From NCBI GenBank assembly GCA_964236465.1, contig CAXSBZ010000008.1, positions 1-64,000 of the forward strand: a stretch of 64,000 bases of DNA, in the 5' to 3' direction. A program made the translations under genes and the position numbers. This document shows, in pieces, positions 1 to 8,373 of the stretch (positions are counted from its first letter, which is position 1; every line of letters starts with the position of its first letter). The notes under the pieces were generated by a model that did not search any database, was not told the origin of the DNA, and saw only the letters and a program-made list of their open reading frames with translations. This stretch comes from Mucilaginibacter_A sp964236465 (GTDB taxonomy: Bacteria; Bacteroidota; Bacteroidia; Sphingobacteriales; Sphingobacteriaceae).

Positions 1-491
1 GAAATGAATTCTTGTTTGATACCTGTTTTATGGTCGCATAAAACAGAAATATTGTTCATTGCCGAACCGGTGGAAGCAATGGTCAGAATATTTAAAACCG
101 GTAATGCTTTTTGCGGCGGTGCTTCTTTTAGCATATAAAAACTCCAGACCGAACAATTGCTGTAATAACCCAGCGCAACTGCTTTAGCCGTATCAATAAC
201 GGAGCAACCGCCGATACCAATAATTACTTCCGCCTGGTAATCTTTTGCAGCCTTAACTGCCTCATCTGCATTTTGATACGTGGCGCTGGCTTTTACACCT
301 TCGTAAGTAATGTGCTCCAATCCGGCCATATTCATCAAAGAAACCACGCGTGCATACAAGCCATTTTTTTTGGCAGAATTTTCACCGATAATTACCAATG
401 CTTTTTTCCAAGAAATTTCTGCAGGAAGCTGATCGGTAACTTCCCGCCCAAAAATAATTTTAGTAGGATTATATTGAACAAAATTTTCCAT
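1..491 (-). CDS. Iron-containing alcohol dehydrogenase, 3' end cut by window edge
   Basis: The reverse strand encodes about 163 N-terminal residues beginning MENFVQYNPTKIIFG, the characteristic opening of the YqhD/BdhA branch of iron-dependent alcohol dehydrogenases (NAD(P)H-dependent aldehyde/alcohol interconversion in the cytoplasm). The dinucleotide-binding region is visible as IGIGGCSVIDTAKAVALGYY, followed by LTIASTGSAMNNISVL. The metal-binding histidines would lie beyond the left edge. The ATG at 489-491 was chosen because it gives the usual start of the family. A dispersed-motif copy at 120-132 reads in frame as LKEAP. Exact substrate cannot be told. Confidence 0.85.
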   Translation of the reverse strand, partial: MENFVQYNPTKIIFGREVTDQLPAEISWKKALVIIGENSAKKNGLYARVVSLMNMAGLEHITYEGVKASATYQNADEAVKAAKDYQAEVIIGIGGCSVIDTAKAVALGYYSNCSVWSFYMLKEAPPQKALPVLNILTIASTGSAMNNISVLCDHKTGIKQEFI

Positions 492-554
492 CAGGCTAAG
501 ATAATCCGAATTTTGAATAATAAGAGTTTGCTTTTAAAAAGTGTTGATAAAGCG

Positions 555-570
555 ATACTTCTTTTAGCAT
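555..570 (-). repeat. Dispersed TAAAAGAAGYA motif upstream of the alcohol dehydrogenase
   Basis: ATACTTCTTTTAGCAT matches the dispersed motif on the minus strand. It lies in the divergent intergenic stretch (492-657) between the dehydrogenase and the MFS gene. No clear promoter is recognisable in that stretch. Confidence 0.7.
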
Positions 571-657
571 ACTTTTAATTTTATAAGCAATTGCTGCTCC
601 TCATTTGAAAATAAATATATTTACAGTCCATATTATTTCGCAAAATATACTTTTAAA

Positions 658-1932
658 ATGCATTTAGAAGCTGCAAAAAACAGAAATATTATTTTTTTGG
701 TCACCGTAGCTGCCTTAGGCTATTTTGTGGATATATATGATCTGGTTATTTTTTCAATCGTTCGGCTGCAAAGTTTTAAAGATATTGGGGTAAAGCCGGA
801 AAATATGCGTACAGACGGCGAGTTTGTGCTGAACATGCAGATGGGCGGCCTGCTGCTGGGCGGTATTTTGTGGGGCATTATCGGTGATAAGTTTGGCCGG
901 ATCAAAGTGCTTTTCGGTTCAATTTTACTGTATTCGATAGCTAATTTTTTGAACGGATTTGTAACTAATGTAGAAATGTATGGCTTTGTCCGTTTTGCAG
1001 CAGGCATTGGTTTGGCAGGAGAGCTGGGCGCGGGCATTACCTTAGTCAGCGAAACCATCAGCAAAAAAAACCGCGGTTACGGCACCATGATCGTGGCCGT
1101 TGTGGGCTTGTTTGGTGCAGCTGTTGCGGCAACAGTTGCCAAACATTTCAGCTGGCAAACGGCTTATTTTGTGGGCGGTGGGTTAGGTTTTTTTCTGTTG
1201 CTGCTCCGTGCCGGAACGTTTGAAAGCGGCATGTTTAAAGAAGTTAAACAAAGCAGTGTAAGCCGGGGAAATATGCTGATGCTTTTCAACAACCGGAAAA
1301 GGTTTTTCAAATATTTATACTGCATTTTGATAGGTGCACCCCTTTGGTTTGTGGTTGGGATTTTGGTAACGCAAGCCCCCGAAATTGGCAAAGCGTTGCA
1401 ATCGCCAACCGTTTTAAGTGCCGGGACCGGGATATTATATACCTATTTCGGGATTGCAGCAGGTGATTTGGTGGCGGGATTATTGGCACAAATCTCCAAA
1501 TCGCGCAAAATTACGATGATGATTTTCCATGTGCTGTCGCTGATCAGCGTTTTTATCTACCTAAAAACAGTAGGCATCACCGAGCAGCAGTTTGTGTGGT
1601 TGTGCCTGTTTATGGGATTTTCCTGCGGCTATTGGGCTACATTTGTCACCATCGCTTCCGAGCAGTTCGGCACGAATATCCGGGCAACCGTTACCACAAC
1701 CGTTCCCAATTTTGTTCGCGGCGCGCTCATCCCGATCACTTTTATTTTTGAAAAACTGGTGGCACATTATGGTATTATCAATAGTGCCCGCATCATGATG
1801 GTGGCTTTGGTGGTAATTGCTTTTTTCTCGATCAACCAGCTGAAAGAAAGTTTCGGCAAAGATTTGGATTATATGGAAAATGACGAACTAAATCCAAACA
1901 CAACTGCTACGGCCAACGTATCCAAAAAATAA
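658..1932 (+). CDS. MFS transporter (metabolite:H+ symporter type)
   Basis: A 424-residue inner-membrane protein with about twelve hydrophobic segments. The loop between helices 2 and 3 carries the MFS signature GDKFGRIK (residues 76-83), and the first helix has the acidic GYFVDIYDLV pattern common in aromatic-acid or sugar-acid H+ symporters. The ATG at 658 directly precedes a short polar N-terminus and helix 1. hemF follows after 35 bases on the same strand, so co-transcription is possible. The substrate cannot be deduced. Family assignment is firm. Confidence 0.88.
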   Translation: MHLEAAKNRNIIFLVTVAALGYFVDIYDLVIFSIVRLQSFKDIGVKPENMRTDGEFVLNMQMGGLLLGGILWGIIGDKFGRIKVLFGSILLYSIANFLNGFVTNVEMYGFVRFAAGIGLAGELGAGITLVSETISKKNRGYGTMIVAVVGLFGAAVAATVAKHFSWQTAYFVGGGLGFFLLLLRAGTFESGMFKEVKQSSVSRGNMLMLFNNRKRFFKYLYCILIGAPLWFVVGILVTQAPEIGKALQSPTVLSAGTGILYTYFGIAAGDLVAGLLAQISKSRKITMMIFHVLSLISVFIYLKTVGITEQQFVWLCLFMGFSCGYWATFVTIASEQFGTNIRATVTTTVPNFVRGALIPITFIFEKLVAHYGIINSARIMMVALVVIAFFSINQLKESFGKDLDYMENDELNPNTTATANVSKK

Positions 1933-1967
1933 ATTTTCGGTTGGGATAATTTTAAAAATTTATTGTG

Positions 1968-2882
1968 ATGATTACTAAAGAACAGATTGCAGAAGAATAC
2001 CGTTTGATCCAGGATGAGATTTGTGCAGCTTTGGAGCAGATGGACGGCAACGCGCATTTTGAGCAGGAGATCTGGGAGCGGGAAGGAGGCGGCGGCGGCA
2101 GGACAAGGATCCTCCAAAACGGAAATATTATTGAAAAAGGCGGTGTCAATTTTTCAGCAGTGAGCGGGCAGCTGTCTCACGTATTAAAAAAATCTTTAAA
2201 CGTAGATCAGGATGATTTTTTTGCCACCGGCGTTTCCATCGTTATCCACCCAAACCATCCTTTGGTACCCATCATCCACATGAATATCCGGTATTTTGAA
2301 ATGCCATCGTCGGTTTTTGGCGATAAACCCTTGCGCTGGTTTGGCGGCGGCATCGATCTCACCCCGCATTATGTGGTGGAGGAAGATGCACGGTTTTTCC
2401 ACCGGCAGCTCAAAAACTGCTGTGATACTTTTCACCCCGAGTTTTATCCACGCTTTAAAACCTGGGCTGATGAATATTTTTGTATCAAACACCGAAGCGA
2501 AACACGCGGCATCGGCGGGATATTTTTTGACCGGCTGGCAGCCAATGATGAGCTGAGCTGGACTGATATTTTTGAGTTTTCTAAAAGCATAGGCCGCACG
2601 TTTATTCCGGTTTATACAGAATTGGTAAATAGGAATCGACATAAAACTTTTACTCTGGAAGAGCAGGAATGGCAATACCAGCGCCGCAGCCGTTATGCAG
2701 AATTTAACCTGGTTTATGATGCCGGCACCAAATTCGGGCTGGAAACCAACGGCCGGATAGAATCCATCCTGATGAGTTTGCCGCCGCAAGCCCGCTGGGT
2801 TTACAATTACCAGCCACAACCAGGCAGCCAGGAAGAAAAGACCAACAGTTTGCTGCGTAAAGGTATCGACTGGGCCAGCTGA
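1968..2882 (+). CDS. hemF: Oxygen-dependent coproporphyrinogen III oxidase
   Basis: Catalyses the O2-dependent oxidative decarboxylation of coproporphyrinogen III to protoporphyrinogen IX in haem synthesis. Family hallmarks are the glycine-rich GGGGRTRILQNG near residue 45, IEKGGVNFSAV just after it, the conserved histidine in IHMNIRYFEM, and WFGGGIDLTPHY near residue 125. Length (about 304 residues) is normal. A GTG at 1965 immediately precedes the ATG at 1968; I prefer the ATG. A hairpin built from two dispersed-motif copies follows the stop codon by 3 bases. Confidence 0.96.
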   Translation: MITKEQIAEEYRLIQDEICAALEQMDGNAHFEQEIWEREGGGGGRTRILQNGNIIEKGGVNFSAVSGQLSHVLKKSLNVDQDDFFATGVSIVIHPNHPLVPIIHMNIRYFEMPSSVFGDKPLRWFGGGIDLTPHYVVEEDARFFHRQLKNCCDTFHPEFYPRFKTWADEYFCIKHRSETRGIGGIFFDRLAANDELSWTDIFEFSKSIGRTFIPVYTELVNRNRHKTFTLEEQEWQYQRRSRYAEFNLVYDAGTKFGLETNGRIESILMSLPPQARWVYNYQPQPGSQEEKTNSLLRKGIDWAS

Positions 2883-2885
2883 CCC

Positions 2886-2931
2886 GATGCTTCTTTTATC
2901 GACCTAAATTGGGGTTGATAAAAGAAGTATC
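2886..2931 (+). terminator. Motif-pair hairpin after hemF
   Basis: GATGCTTCTTTTATC (2886-2900) and GATAAAAGAAGTATC (2917-2931) form a 15-base-pair stem with one G-U pair and a 16-base loop. Both arms are copies of the dispersed motif. There is no long T-run on the + side, so terminator strength is uncertain. Confidence 0.6.
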
Positions 2932-2993
2932 AATTAAAAACCAAACTCGATTTCTCAAAGTTTTCTTCGGATTTTTTCTACATAAATTTTAGG

Positions 2994-3060
2994 TTGATAA
3001 AAGAAGTAGTCGATCTTCTTTTTCCGCTGTGATAATCCCTTTTGATGCTGTTTTTATCGG
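2994..3060. repeat. Two dispersed-motif copies upstream of gyrA
   Basis: TTGATAAAAGAAGTAG (2994-3009, plus strand) and GATGCTGTTTTTATCGG (3044-3060, minus-strand copy of the sister TAAAAACAGYA form). They lie between the hemF hairpin and the gyrA start. TAATTTCG-like sequence at about 3070 could be a Bacteroidota -7 element, but this is weak. Confidence 0.65.
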
Positions 3061-3142
3061 TATATTTTCGTAATTTCGCGTGTAAAATTGCGGTATTTAG
3101 CAACACTTGCCGAGTATTATTTTAAGAACCTATAACACAAAA

Positions 3143-5827
3143 ATGGCCGAAGAAACAGGGAATGAACACCAGCCGGAAGACAGAATAATTCCGATCAATA
3201 TTGAAGATGAAATGCGATCTGCCTACATTGATTATTCAATGTCGGTAATCGTTTCCAGAGCTTTGCCCGATGTGCGCGACGGCTTGAAACCGGTGCACCG
3301 CCGGGTGCTGTTTGGTATGCTCGATTTGGGATTGAACGCTACCAAACCTTATAAAAAATCTGCCCGTATTGTGGGTGAAGTGATGGGAAAATACCATCCG
3401 CATGGTGATTCGTCCGTTTATGATACGATGGTGCGGATGGCACAGGACTGGAGTTTGCGCTACCCGTTGGTTGACGGGCAAGGGAATTACGGCTCCGTAG
3501 ATGGCGACAGCCCGGCAGCCATGCGTTATACCGAAGCCCGGTTGCGCCGAATTGCGGAAGAAATGCTGGCTGACATCAATAAAGACACGATCGATTACCA
3601 GCTGAATTTTGATGATTCGCTGGAAGAACCGACCGTGCTTCCGGCCCGTATTCCAAACTTATTGGTTAACGGGGCGTCCGGGATTGCTGTTGGTATGGCT
3701 ACGAATATGGCCCCGCACAATCTCAGCGAAGTGATCGATGCCACGATGGCTTATATTGATAACCGCGATATTGAGATCAGCGAATTGATGCAGCATGTAA
3801 AAGCGCCCGATTTCCCGACCGGTGGTATTATTTACGGTGTGGAAGGTATCCGCGAAGCTTTGGAAACCGGCCGCGGACGTGTGGTTTTGCGGGCGAAAGC
3901 AGAAATCGAAACGTATGGCAATGAGCGCGAACGGATTATTGTGAGCGAAATCCCGTACCAAGTGAATAAATCGATCATGATCAAGGCAACTGCCGATCTG
4001 ATCAACGATAAAAAAATTGAAGGCATTTCTGATATTCGGGATGAATCCAACCGCGAAGGGATACGCGTTGTTTATGAGATAAAAAAAGATGCCAATGCGG
4101 CTATCGTCCTGAATAATCTGTATAAATATACTTCGCTCCAAACCTCTTTCAGTGTAAATAATATTGCCCTGGTAAAAGGTAGGCCGATGCAGCTGAACCT
4201 GAAAGACCTGATCCAGCATTTTGTAGAGCATCGGCACGAAGTGGTAGTTCGCCGGACGCGTTTTGAACTAGCTGATGCCCAAAAACGCGCCCATATTCTG
4301 GAAGGTTTATTGATTGCACTGGACCATCTGGATGAAGTGATCCGCCTGATCAGAAATTCCGGCACACCAGATGAAGCCCGCGAAGGTTTGATGACGCAAT
4401 TCGAGTTGAGTGATGTGCAGGCACGAGCTATTCTGGACATGACGCTGCGCCGTTTAACCGGGCTGGAACGCGACAAGATCAAGGCAGAATATGCCGAACT
4501 GATGAAGCAGATCGATCATCTAAAGTCGATTTTGGCAGATGAAAGTTTGCGGATGGAGATTATCAAAACAGAACTGCTGGAAGTAAAAGAGAAGTACGGC
4601 GATAAGCGCAAAACTGAAATCATGCACTCCTCCGCAGAAATGATGACGGAGGATTTTATTGAAAATGAGGATGTTGTGATCACGATTTCCCGCGAAGGCT
4701 ATATCAAACGCACACCGCTGACCGAATATCGGACACAAGGCCGCGGCGGCAAAGGTTCTATCGGCAGCAACAGCCGCGATGCAGATTTTATTGAGCATTT
4801 GCTGATTGCTTCTAACCATAATTACATGTTGTTTTTTACGGAAGCAGGCCGCTGTTTCTGGCTGCGTGTTTTTGAAATCCCGGAAGGAACGCGTACTTCC
4901 AAAGGCCGTGCGATCCAGAACATCATCAACATCCCGAAGGAAGAAAACATTAAAGCGTACATCAAAATTATCAATTTGAAGGACCGGGAATACCTGGAAA
5001 ACAACTTCATCATTATGTGTACTAAAAAAGGCATCATCAAAAAAACCTCGCTGGAAGCTTATTCACGTGTACGGTCCAACGGTATCAACGCGATCAACAT
5101 CAATGAAGGCGACCAATTACTGGAAGCAAAACTAACCAATGGCAGCAGTGAAATTTTGATGGCTTTGCGTTCCGGCCGTGCCATTCGTTTTAATGAAAGC
5201 AAAGTTAGGCCGATGGGCAGAACAGCAACTGGTGTTCGCGGAATTTATTTAGATACAAACAATGATGAAGTTGTTGGTATGATTTCCGTGAATGACCCGG
5301 AAACTACGGTTTTAGTTGTTTCAGAAAAAGGCTACGGCAAACGGACAGATATTGAAGATTATCGCGTGACCAATCGCGGCGGAAAAGGCGTTAGAACGCT
5401 GAATATCACCGAGAAAACGGGTTTGCTGGTAGCGATAAAAGATGTAACCGACAAAGATGATCTGATGATTATCAACCGATCCGGCATCATTATCCGTATC
5501 GCGATGAATAATTTGCGTTCGGTGGGCAGGGCAACACAAGGCGTTCGGTTGATTTCTTTGAAAGAGGGCGATGCGATTGCTTCTGTGGCCACGATAGAAA
5601 GGGAGGAAGAAATTGCAGCCGAAATTGAACAAGCAGTGGAGCTTCTTTTAGAGGCAGAAAATCCGATGGTTGATCATGGCCCGCGTACAACTGAATCTGA
5701 AAATGACGAAATAGCATCAGAAGATGAAGCTGATTTTGAAGAACCGGAAGAAGCAGAACCGGAAGACGAACCAGCCGATGATGACGATTTTGACGAAGAA
5801 GCTGACGAAGACGAATTTGAAAAATAA
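3143..5827 (+). CDS. gyrA: DNA gyrase subunit A
   Basis: The breakage-reunion subunit of DNA gyrase, 894 residues from the ATG at 3143 (an in-frame TTG at 3107 is less likely). The catalytic tyrosine is Tyr129 in GDSPAAMRYT. The quinolone-determining region reads HGDSSVYD: Ser90 and Asp94 match E. coli Ser83 and Asp87, so the common resistance changes are absent. The C-terminal beta-pinwheel holds a GyrA-box-like QGRGGKG, which separates it from ParC. It ends in a long acidic tail rich in Glu/Asp from about residue 850. The next gene starts 9 bases downstream. Confidence 0.96.
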   Translation: MAEETGNEHQPEDRIIPINIEDEMRSAYIDYSMSVIVSRALPDVRDGLKPVHRRVLFGMLDLGLNATKPYKKSARIVGEVMGKYHPHGDSSVYDTMVRMAQDWSLRYPLVDGQGNYGSVDGDSPAAMRYTEARLRRIAEEMLADINKDTIDYQLNFDDSLEEPTVLPARIPNLLVNGASGIAVGMATNMAPHNLSEVIDATMAYIDNRDIEISELMQHVKAPDFPTGGIIYGVEGIREALETGRGRVVLRAKAEIETYGNERERIIVSEIPYQVNKSIMIKATADLINDKKIEGISDIRDESNREGIRVVYEIKKDANAAIVLNNLYKYTSLQTSFSVNNIALVKGRPMQLNLKDLIQHFVEHRHEVVVRRTRFELADAQKRAHILEGLLIALDHLDEVIRLIRNSGTPDEAREGLMTQFELSDVQARAILDMTLRRLTGLERDKIKAEYAELMKQIDHLKSILADESLRMEIIKTELLEVKEKYGDKRKTEIMHSSAEMMTEDFIENEDVVITISREGYIKRTPLTEYRTQGRGGKGSIGSNSRDADFIEHLLIASNHNYMLFFTEAGRCFWLRVFEIPEGTRTSKGRAIQNIINIPKEENIKAYIKIINLKDREYLENNFIIMCTKKGIIKKTSLEAYSRVRSNGINAININEGDQLLEAKLTNGSSEILMALRSGRAIRFNESKVRPMGRTATGVRGIYLDTNNDEVVGMISVNDPETTVLVVSEKGYGKRTDIEDYRVTNRGGKGVRTLNITEKTGLLVAIKDVTDKDDLMIINRSGIIIRIAMNNLRSVGRATQGVRLISLKEGDAIASVATIEREEEIAAEIEQAVELLLEAENPMVDHGPRTTESENDEIASEDEADFEEPEEAEPEDEPADDDDFDEEADEDEFEK

Positions 5828-5836
5828 TAATTGAAG

Positions 5837-6946
5837 ATGGCCCGTAAGCTTCTTTTATCGATACTTTTTTTGACTGCAAGTACATCCTTCGCTTTTTCTC
5901 AGGCAGAAGAACTGAAGGATGTGTTTAACAACCTGGCTTTTTACAATCAAAAACACGATTTTAAATATCTGGTTGAAGCCAAAAAAGCAATCGATAAAAC
6001 TATTGTTACCCGGTCTGATTCGGCCAATTTATATAAAGGCATTTACAAAGCTGTGGTTTACGCCACTATTGCTTATGCAGATTCGATGAACGTGCTGAAA
6101 ATGCCGGATAATTTTTTGACGACGACGAATATTTATGCCGATACGCTGTTTAAGCGAAAAAAGGTTTTTACCTATTCTTCGGAAATCACTTACATCAAAC
6201 GGAATTTGGCCAATACTTACATTCGGCGGGGTTTTACTGATTTGCAACGCAACAATTACCCATCGGCTATCAGCAATTTTGATAAAGCCAGAAGTATTGT
6301 ACCGGCAGCTGAGCACCTTGCCATTTACTTAGCTTATGCCGCCAACCGGATGGGCGAACTGAATAAATCGGCGGCTTACTACGATCATTTGCTGGAAAAC
6401 GATAAAGCAGGAGCAGACGTTATCCTAACGGCACAACGGATATATAAAATCTTGGGCGACACTGCAAAAGCCTTAAAATCAATCCAAAAAGGCCGAAAAT
6501 TTTATCCTGAAAATAAGCTATTGCTGTATGAGGAGGCCAATATTTACAACAACAAAAAAGATTACGAGGCGTTAAGAGGCTTACTGAGCGCGTTGGTTAA
6601 AGCAGGCCCGGACGACTACGATATAAATTTTTTGGCAGCCGTTTGTTATGACCATTTAAACCAAACAGAACAAGCCAAAAAGTTTTATAAAAAAGCTATT
6701 CAGCTGAACCAAAACAATTACGACCCGGTTTTCAATTTGGGTATTTTGTACTTTAAAAAAGAACTTGCTGATTCTGATTCATCCTCAGAAAAATATAATC
6801 CGGCAATTGCTTATTTAGAAAAAGCCAATGAATTGAACCCAAACGATCCGCAATTTTTGCAAACTTTAAAACTACTTTACAATAAAACCGGCAAAACAGA
6901 ACAATCAAATAAAATAACTACTCAACTAAATCAGATCATTAACTAA
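5837..6946 (+). CDS. Secreted TPR-repeat protein
   Basis: A 369-residue protein with a clear signal peptide (MARKLLLSILFLTASTSFAFSQA). Several tetratricopeptide-type helical pairs follow, for example around NNYPSAISNFDKARSIVP and DHLNQTEQAKKFYKKAIQLN. It is probably periplasmic and serves protein-protein contacts. The ATG at 5837 is preferred to the TTG at 5831 because the signal peptide starts there. A slightly degenerate copy of the dispersed motif (5846-5860) encodes the LLLS of the signal peptide. It sits 9 bases after gyrA and 6 before a second TPR gene, so an operon is likely. Function unknown. Confidence 0.85.
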   Translation: MARKLLLSILFLTASTSFAFSQAEELKDVFNNLAFYNQKHDFKYLVEAKKAIDKTIVTRSDSANLYKGIYKAVVYATIAYADSMNVLKMPDNFLTTTNIYADTLFKRKKVFTYSSEITYIKRNLANTYIRRGFTDLQRNNYPSAISNFDKARSIVPAAEHLAIYLAYAANRMGELNKSAAYYDHLLENDKAGADVILTAQRIYKILGDTAKALKSIQKGRKFYPENKLLLYEEANIYNNKKDYEALRGLLSALVKAGPDDYDINFLAAVCYDHLNQTEQAKKFYKKAIQLNQNNYDPVFNLGILYFKKELADSDSSSEKYNPAIAYLEKANELNPNDPQFLQTLKLLYNKTGKTEQSNKITTQLNQIIN

Positions 6947-6952
6947 TTAACC

Positions 6953-8125
6953 ATGAAAACAAAGTATGTGATAGCAAGTGTGTTTACCCTTGCATTTTCT
7001 ACAGCTGCCATGGCGCAGAAATCAGAATTGGCCAATGCAAAATCCGAGTACGACAAGTTTAGCGTTGTACGAACCGGTAAACTGGCTTCTACCAGTTTAA
7101 ATTCAGCAAAAGAATCAATTGATAAAGCTGCCGCAAATGAAAAAACAGCGCAATTGCCGCAAACTTATGCCTTAAAAGCAGCAATTTATGGTTCGCTGGC
7201 TGGCGATACCACACAGCAATCGAGAGAGAACTTGCTTGCAACGGCGCAAGAAGCGTACAAAAAAGCAGAAACTGCTGACACAAAAGGGGAGAACAAAAAG
7301 CTGTTGGATGATACCAAATTATCATTGGCCAACTACCAATTGCAAACCGGTGTGAAACAATACCAAAGCGGCAAATACGATCTGGCTTATTCTTCTTTTG
7401 ATAATTACCGCCAGTATTTTCCGGAAGATACCAATGCTATTTTGTACACCGGATTGGCAGCCGCAAATGCCAAAAACAATGATGCAGCCATCAGCAATTA
7501 CAAAAAATTGGTAACCACCAAATATTCCAAATCTCTGGGTGTTTATTCTGATTTGGCTTCTATGTACCTGATGAAAAAAGATACTGCTTCTGCCATCAAA
7601 ATTATGGATGAGGCTACCAAAAAGTATCCGAAAAATGCAGAATTGGCCAAGCGCGAAATTGAGCTGAACATTCAATCTGGTAATAAAAAGGAAGTGATCC
7701 AAAAGATTGAAACGGCTATTGCCAATGATCCTAAAAACAAAACTTTATACTATTATGCTGGCTTAACTTATTCATCTGCAAAAGATTACACAAAAGCAAG
7801 CGAGTATTATCAGAAAGCGTTGGAAATCGATCCGAACTATTTTGAAGCTAACCTGAATCAAGGGTTTGTGATTATGAGCCCGGCAATTGATATGTTTAAT
7901 GCTGCAAATAAACTTCCGGCAAGTAAACAAAAAGAATACAATGCAGCTATTGCAAAATCAAATGCTTTGTTTGCCAAAGCAGAACCTTATATTTTAAAAG
8001 CTACGGAAGTTAACCCAACTTCATTGGAAGCTTTGGGAAATTTGAAAACCGTTTACATCGGCAAAAAAGAAGATGCCAAAGCGGCGGCCGTTCAGAAAAA
8101 AATGGATGCCATAAGCAAAAAATAA
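6953..8125 (+). CDS. Secreted TPR-repeat protein
   Basis: A 390-residue protein with signal peptide MKTKYVIASVFTLAFSTAAMAQ. The body is alanine- and lysine-rich and helical with TPR-like units, for example DYTKASEYYQKALEIDPNYFEANL around residue 280. It is similar in design to the preceding gene, 6 bases upstream, and is probably co-transcribed with it. Two successive terminator hairpins follow. Likely periplasmic; no enzymatic motif is seen and the role is unknown. Confidence 0.85.
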   Translation: MKTKYVIASVFTLAFSTAAMAQKSELANAKSEYDKFSVVRTGKLASTSLNSAKESIDKAAANEKTAQLPQTYALKAAIYGSLAGDTTQQSRENLLATAQEAYKKAETADTKGENKKLLDDTKLSLANYQLQTGVKQYQSGKYDLAYSSFDNYRQYFPEDTNAILYTGLAAANAKNNDAAISNYKKLVTTKYSKSLGVYSDLASMYLMKKDTASAIKIMDEATKKYPKNAELAKREIELNIQSGNKKEVIQKIETAIANDPKNKTLYYYAGLTYSSAKDYTKASEYYQKALEIDPNYFEANLNQGFVIMSPAIDMFNAANKLPASKQKEYNAAIAKSNALFAKAEPYILKATEVNPTSLEALGNLKTVYIGKKEDAKAAAVQKKMDAISKK

Positions 8126-8143
8126 ACGCCCAACTTTATACCG

Positions 8144-8183
8144 ATAAAAGAAGCATGGATTAAAATTCATGCTTCTTTTTTTT
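8144..8183 (+). terminator. Rho-independent terminator made of an inverted motif pair (copy 1)
   Basis: Left arm AAAAGAAGCATG (8146-8157) pairs perfectly with CATGCTTCTTTT (8168-8179) around a 10-base loop, and a run of T follows to 8183. Both arms are dispersed-motif copies; the left one has the full CCGATAAAAGAAGCAT form. Confidence 0.88.
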
Positions 8184-8223
8184 GAGGTTTTTGCTGAGGA
8201 AATACATTCCCAATTTTATACCG

Positions 8224-8262
8224 ATAAAAGAAGCATGACGGAAATCCATGCTTCTTTTTTTT
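8224..8262 (+). terminator. Rho-independent terminator made of an inverted motif pair (copy 2)
   Basis: A second hairpin 80 bases downstream: AAAAGAAGCATG (8226-8237) with CATGCTTCTTTT (8247-8258) and a T-run to 8262. The preceding bases (CAATTTTATACCGATAAAAG) repeat those of copy 1, so the unit looks tandemly duplicated. The remainder of the gap (8263-8373) holds nothing I recognise. Confidence 0.85.
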
Positions 8263-8373
8263 GAAGTTTTTTTTGAAGATTGCCGTTCATCATTTTTTAT
8301 TGCCGCTCATCCTATTTATATTTATTTGGTTGAATATGCTCTGCACATTTGTTCAAACAAATAAAAAAATATC

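Noticed and set aside
273..578. 101-codon plus-strand frame
   Set aside because: Runs antisense to the alcohol dehydrogenase, whose protein sequence is clearly recognisable on the other strand.
2196..2819. Long minus-strand frame opposite hemF
   Set aside because: Antisense shadow of a well-conserved gene with no domain of its own.
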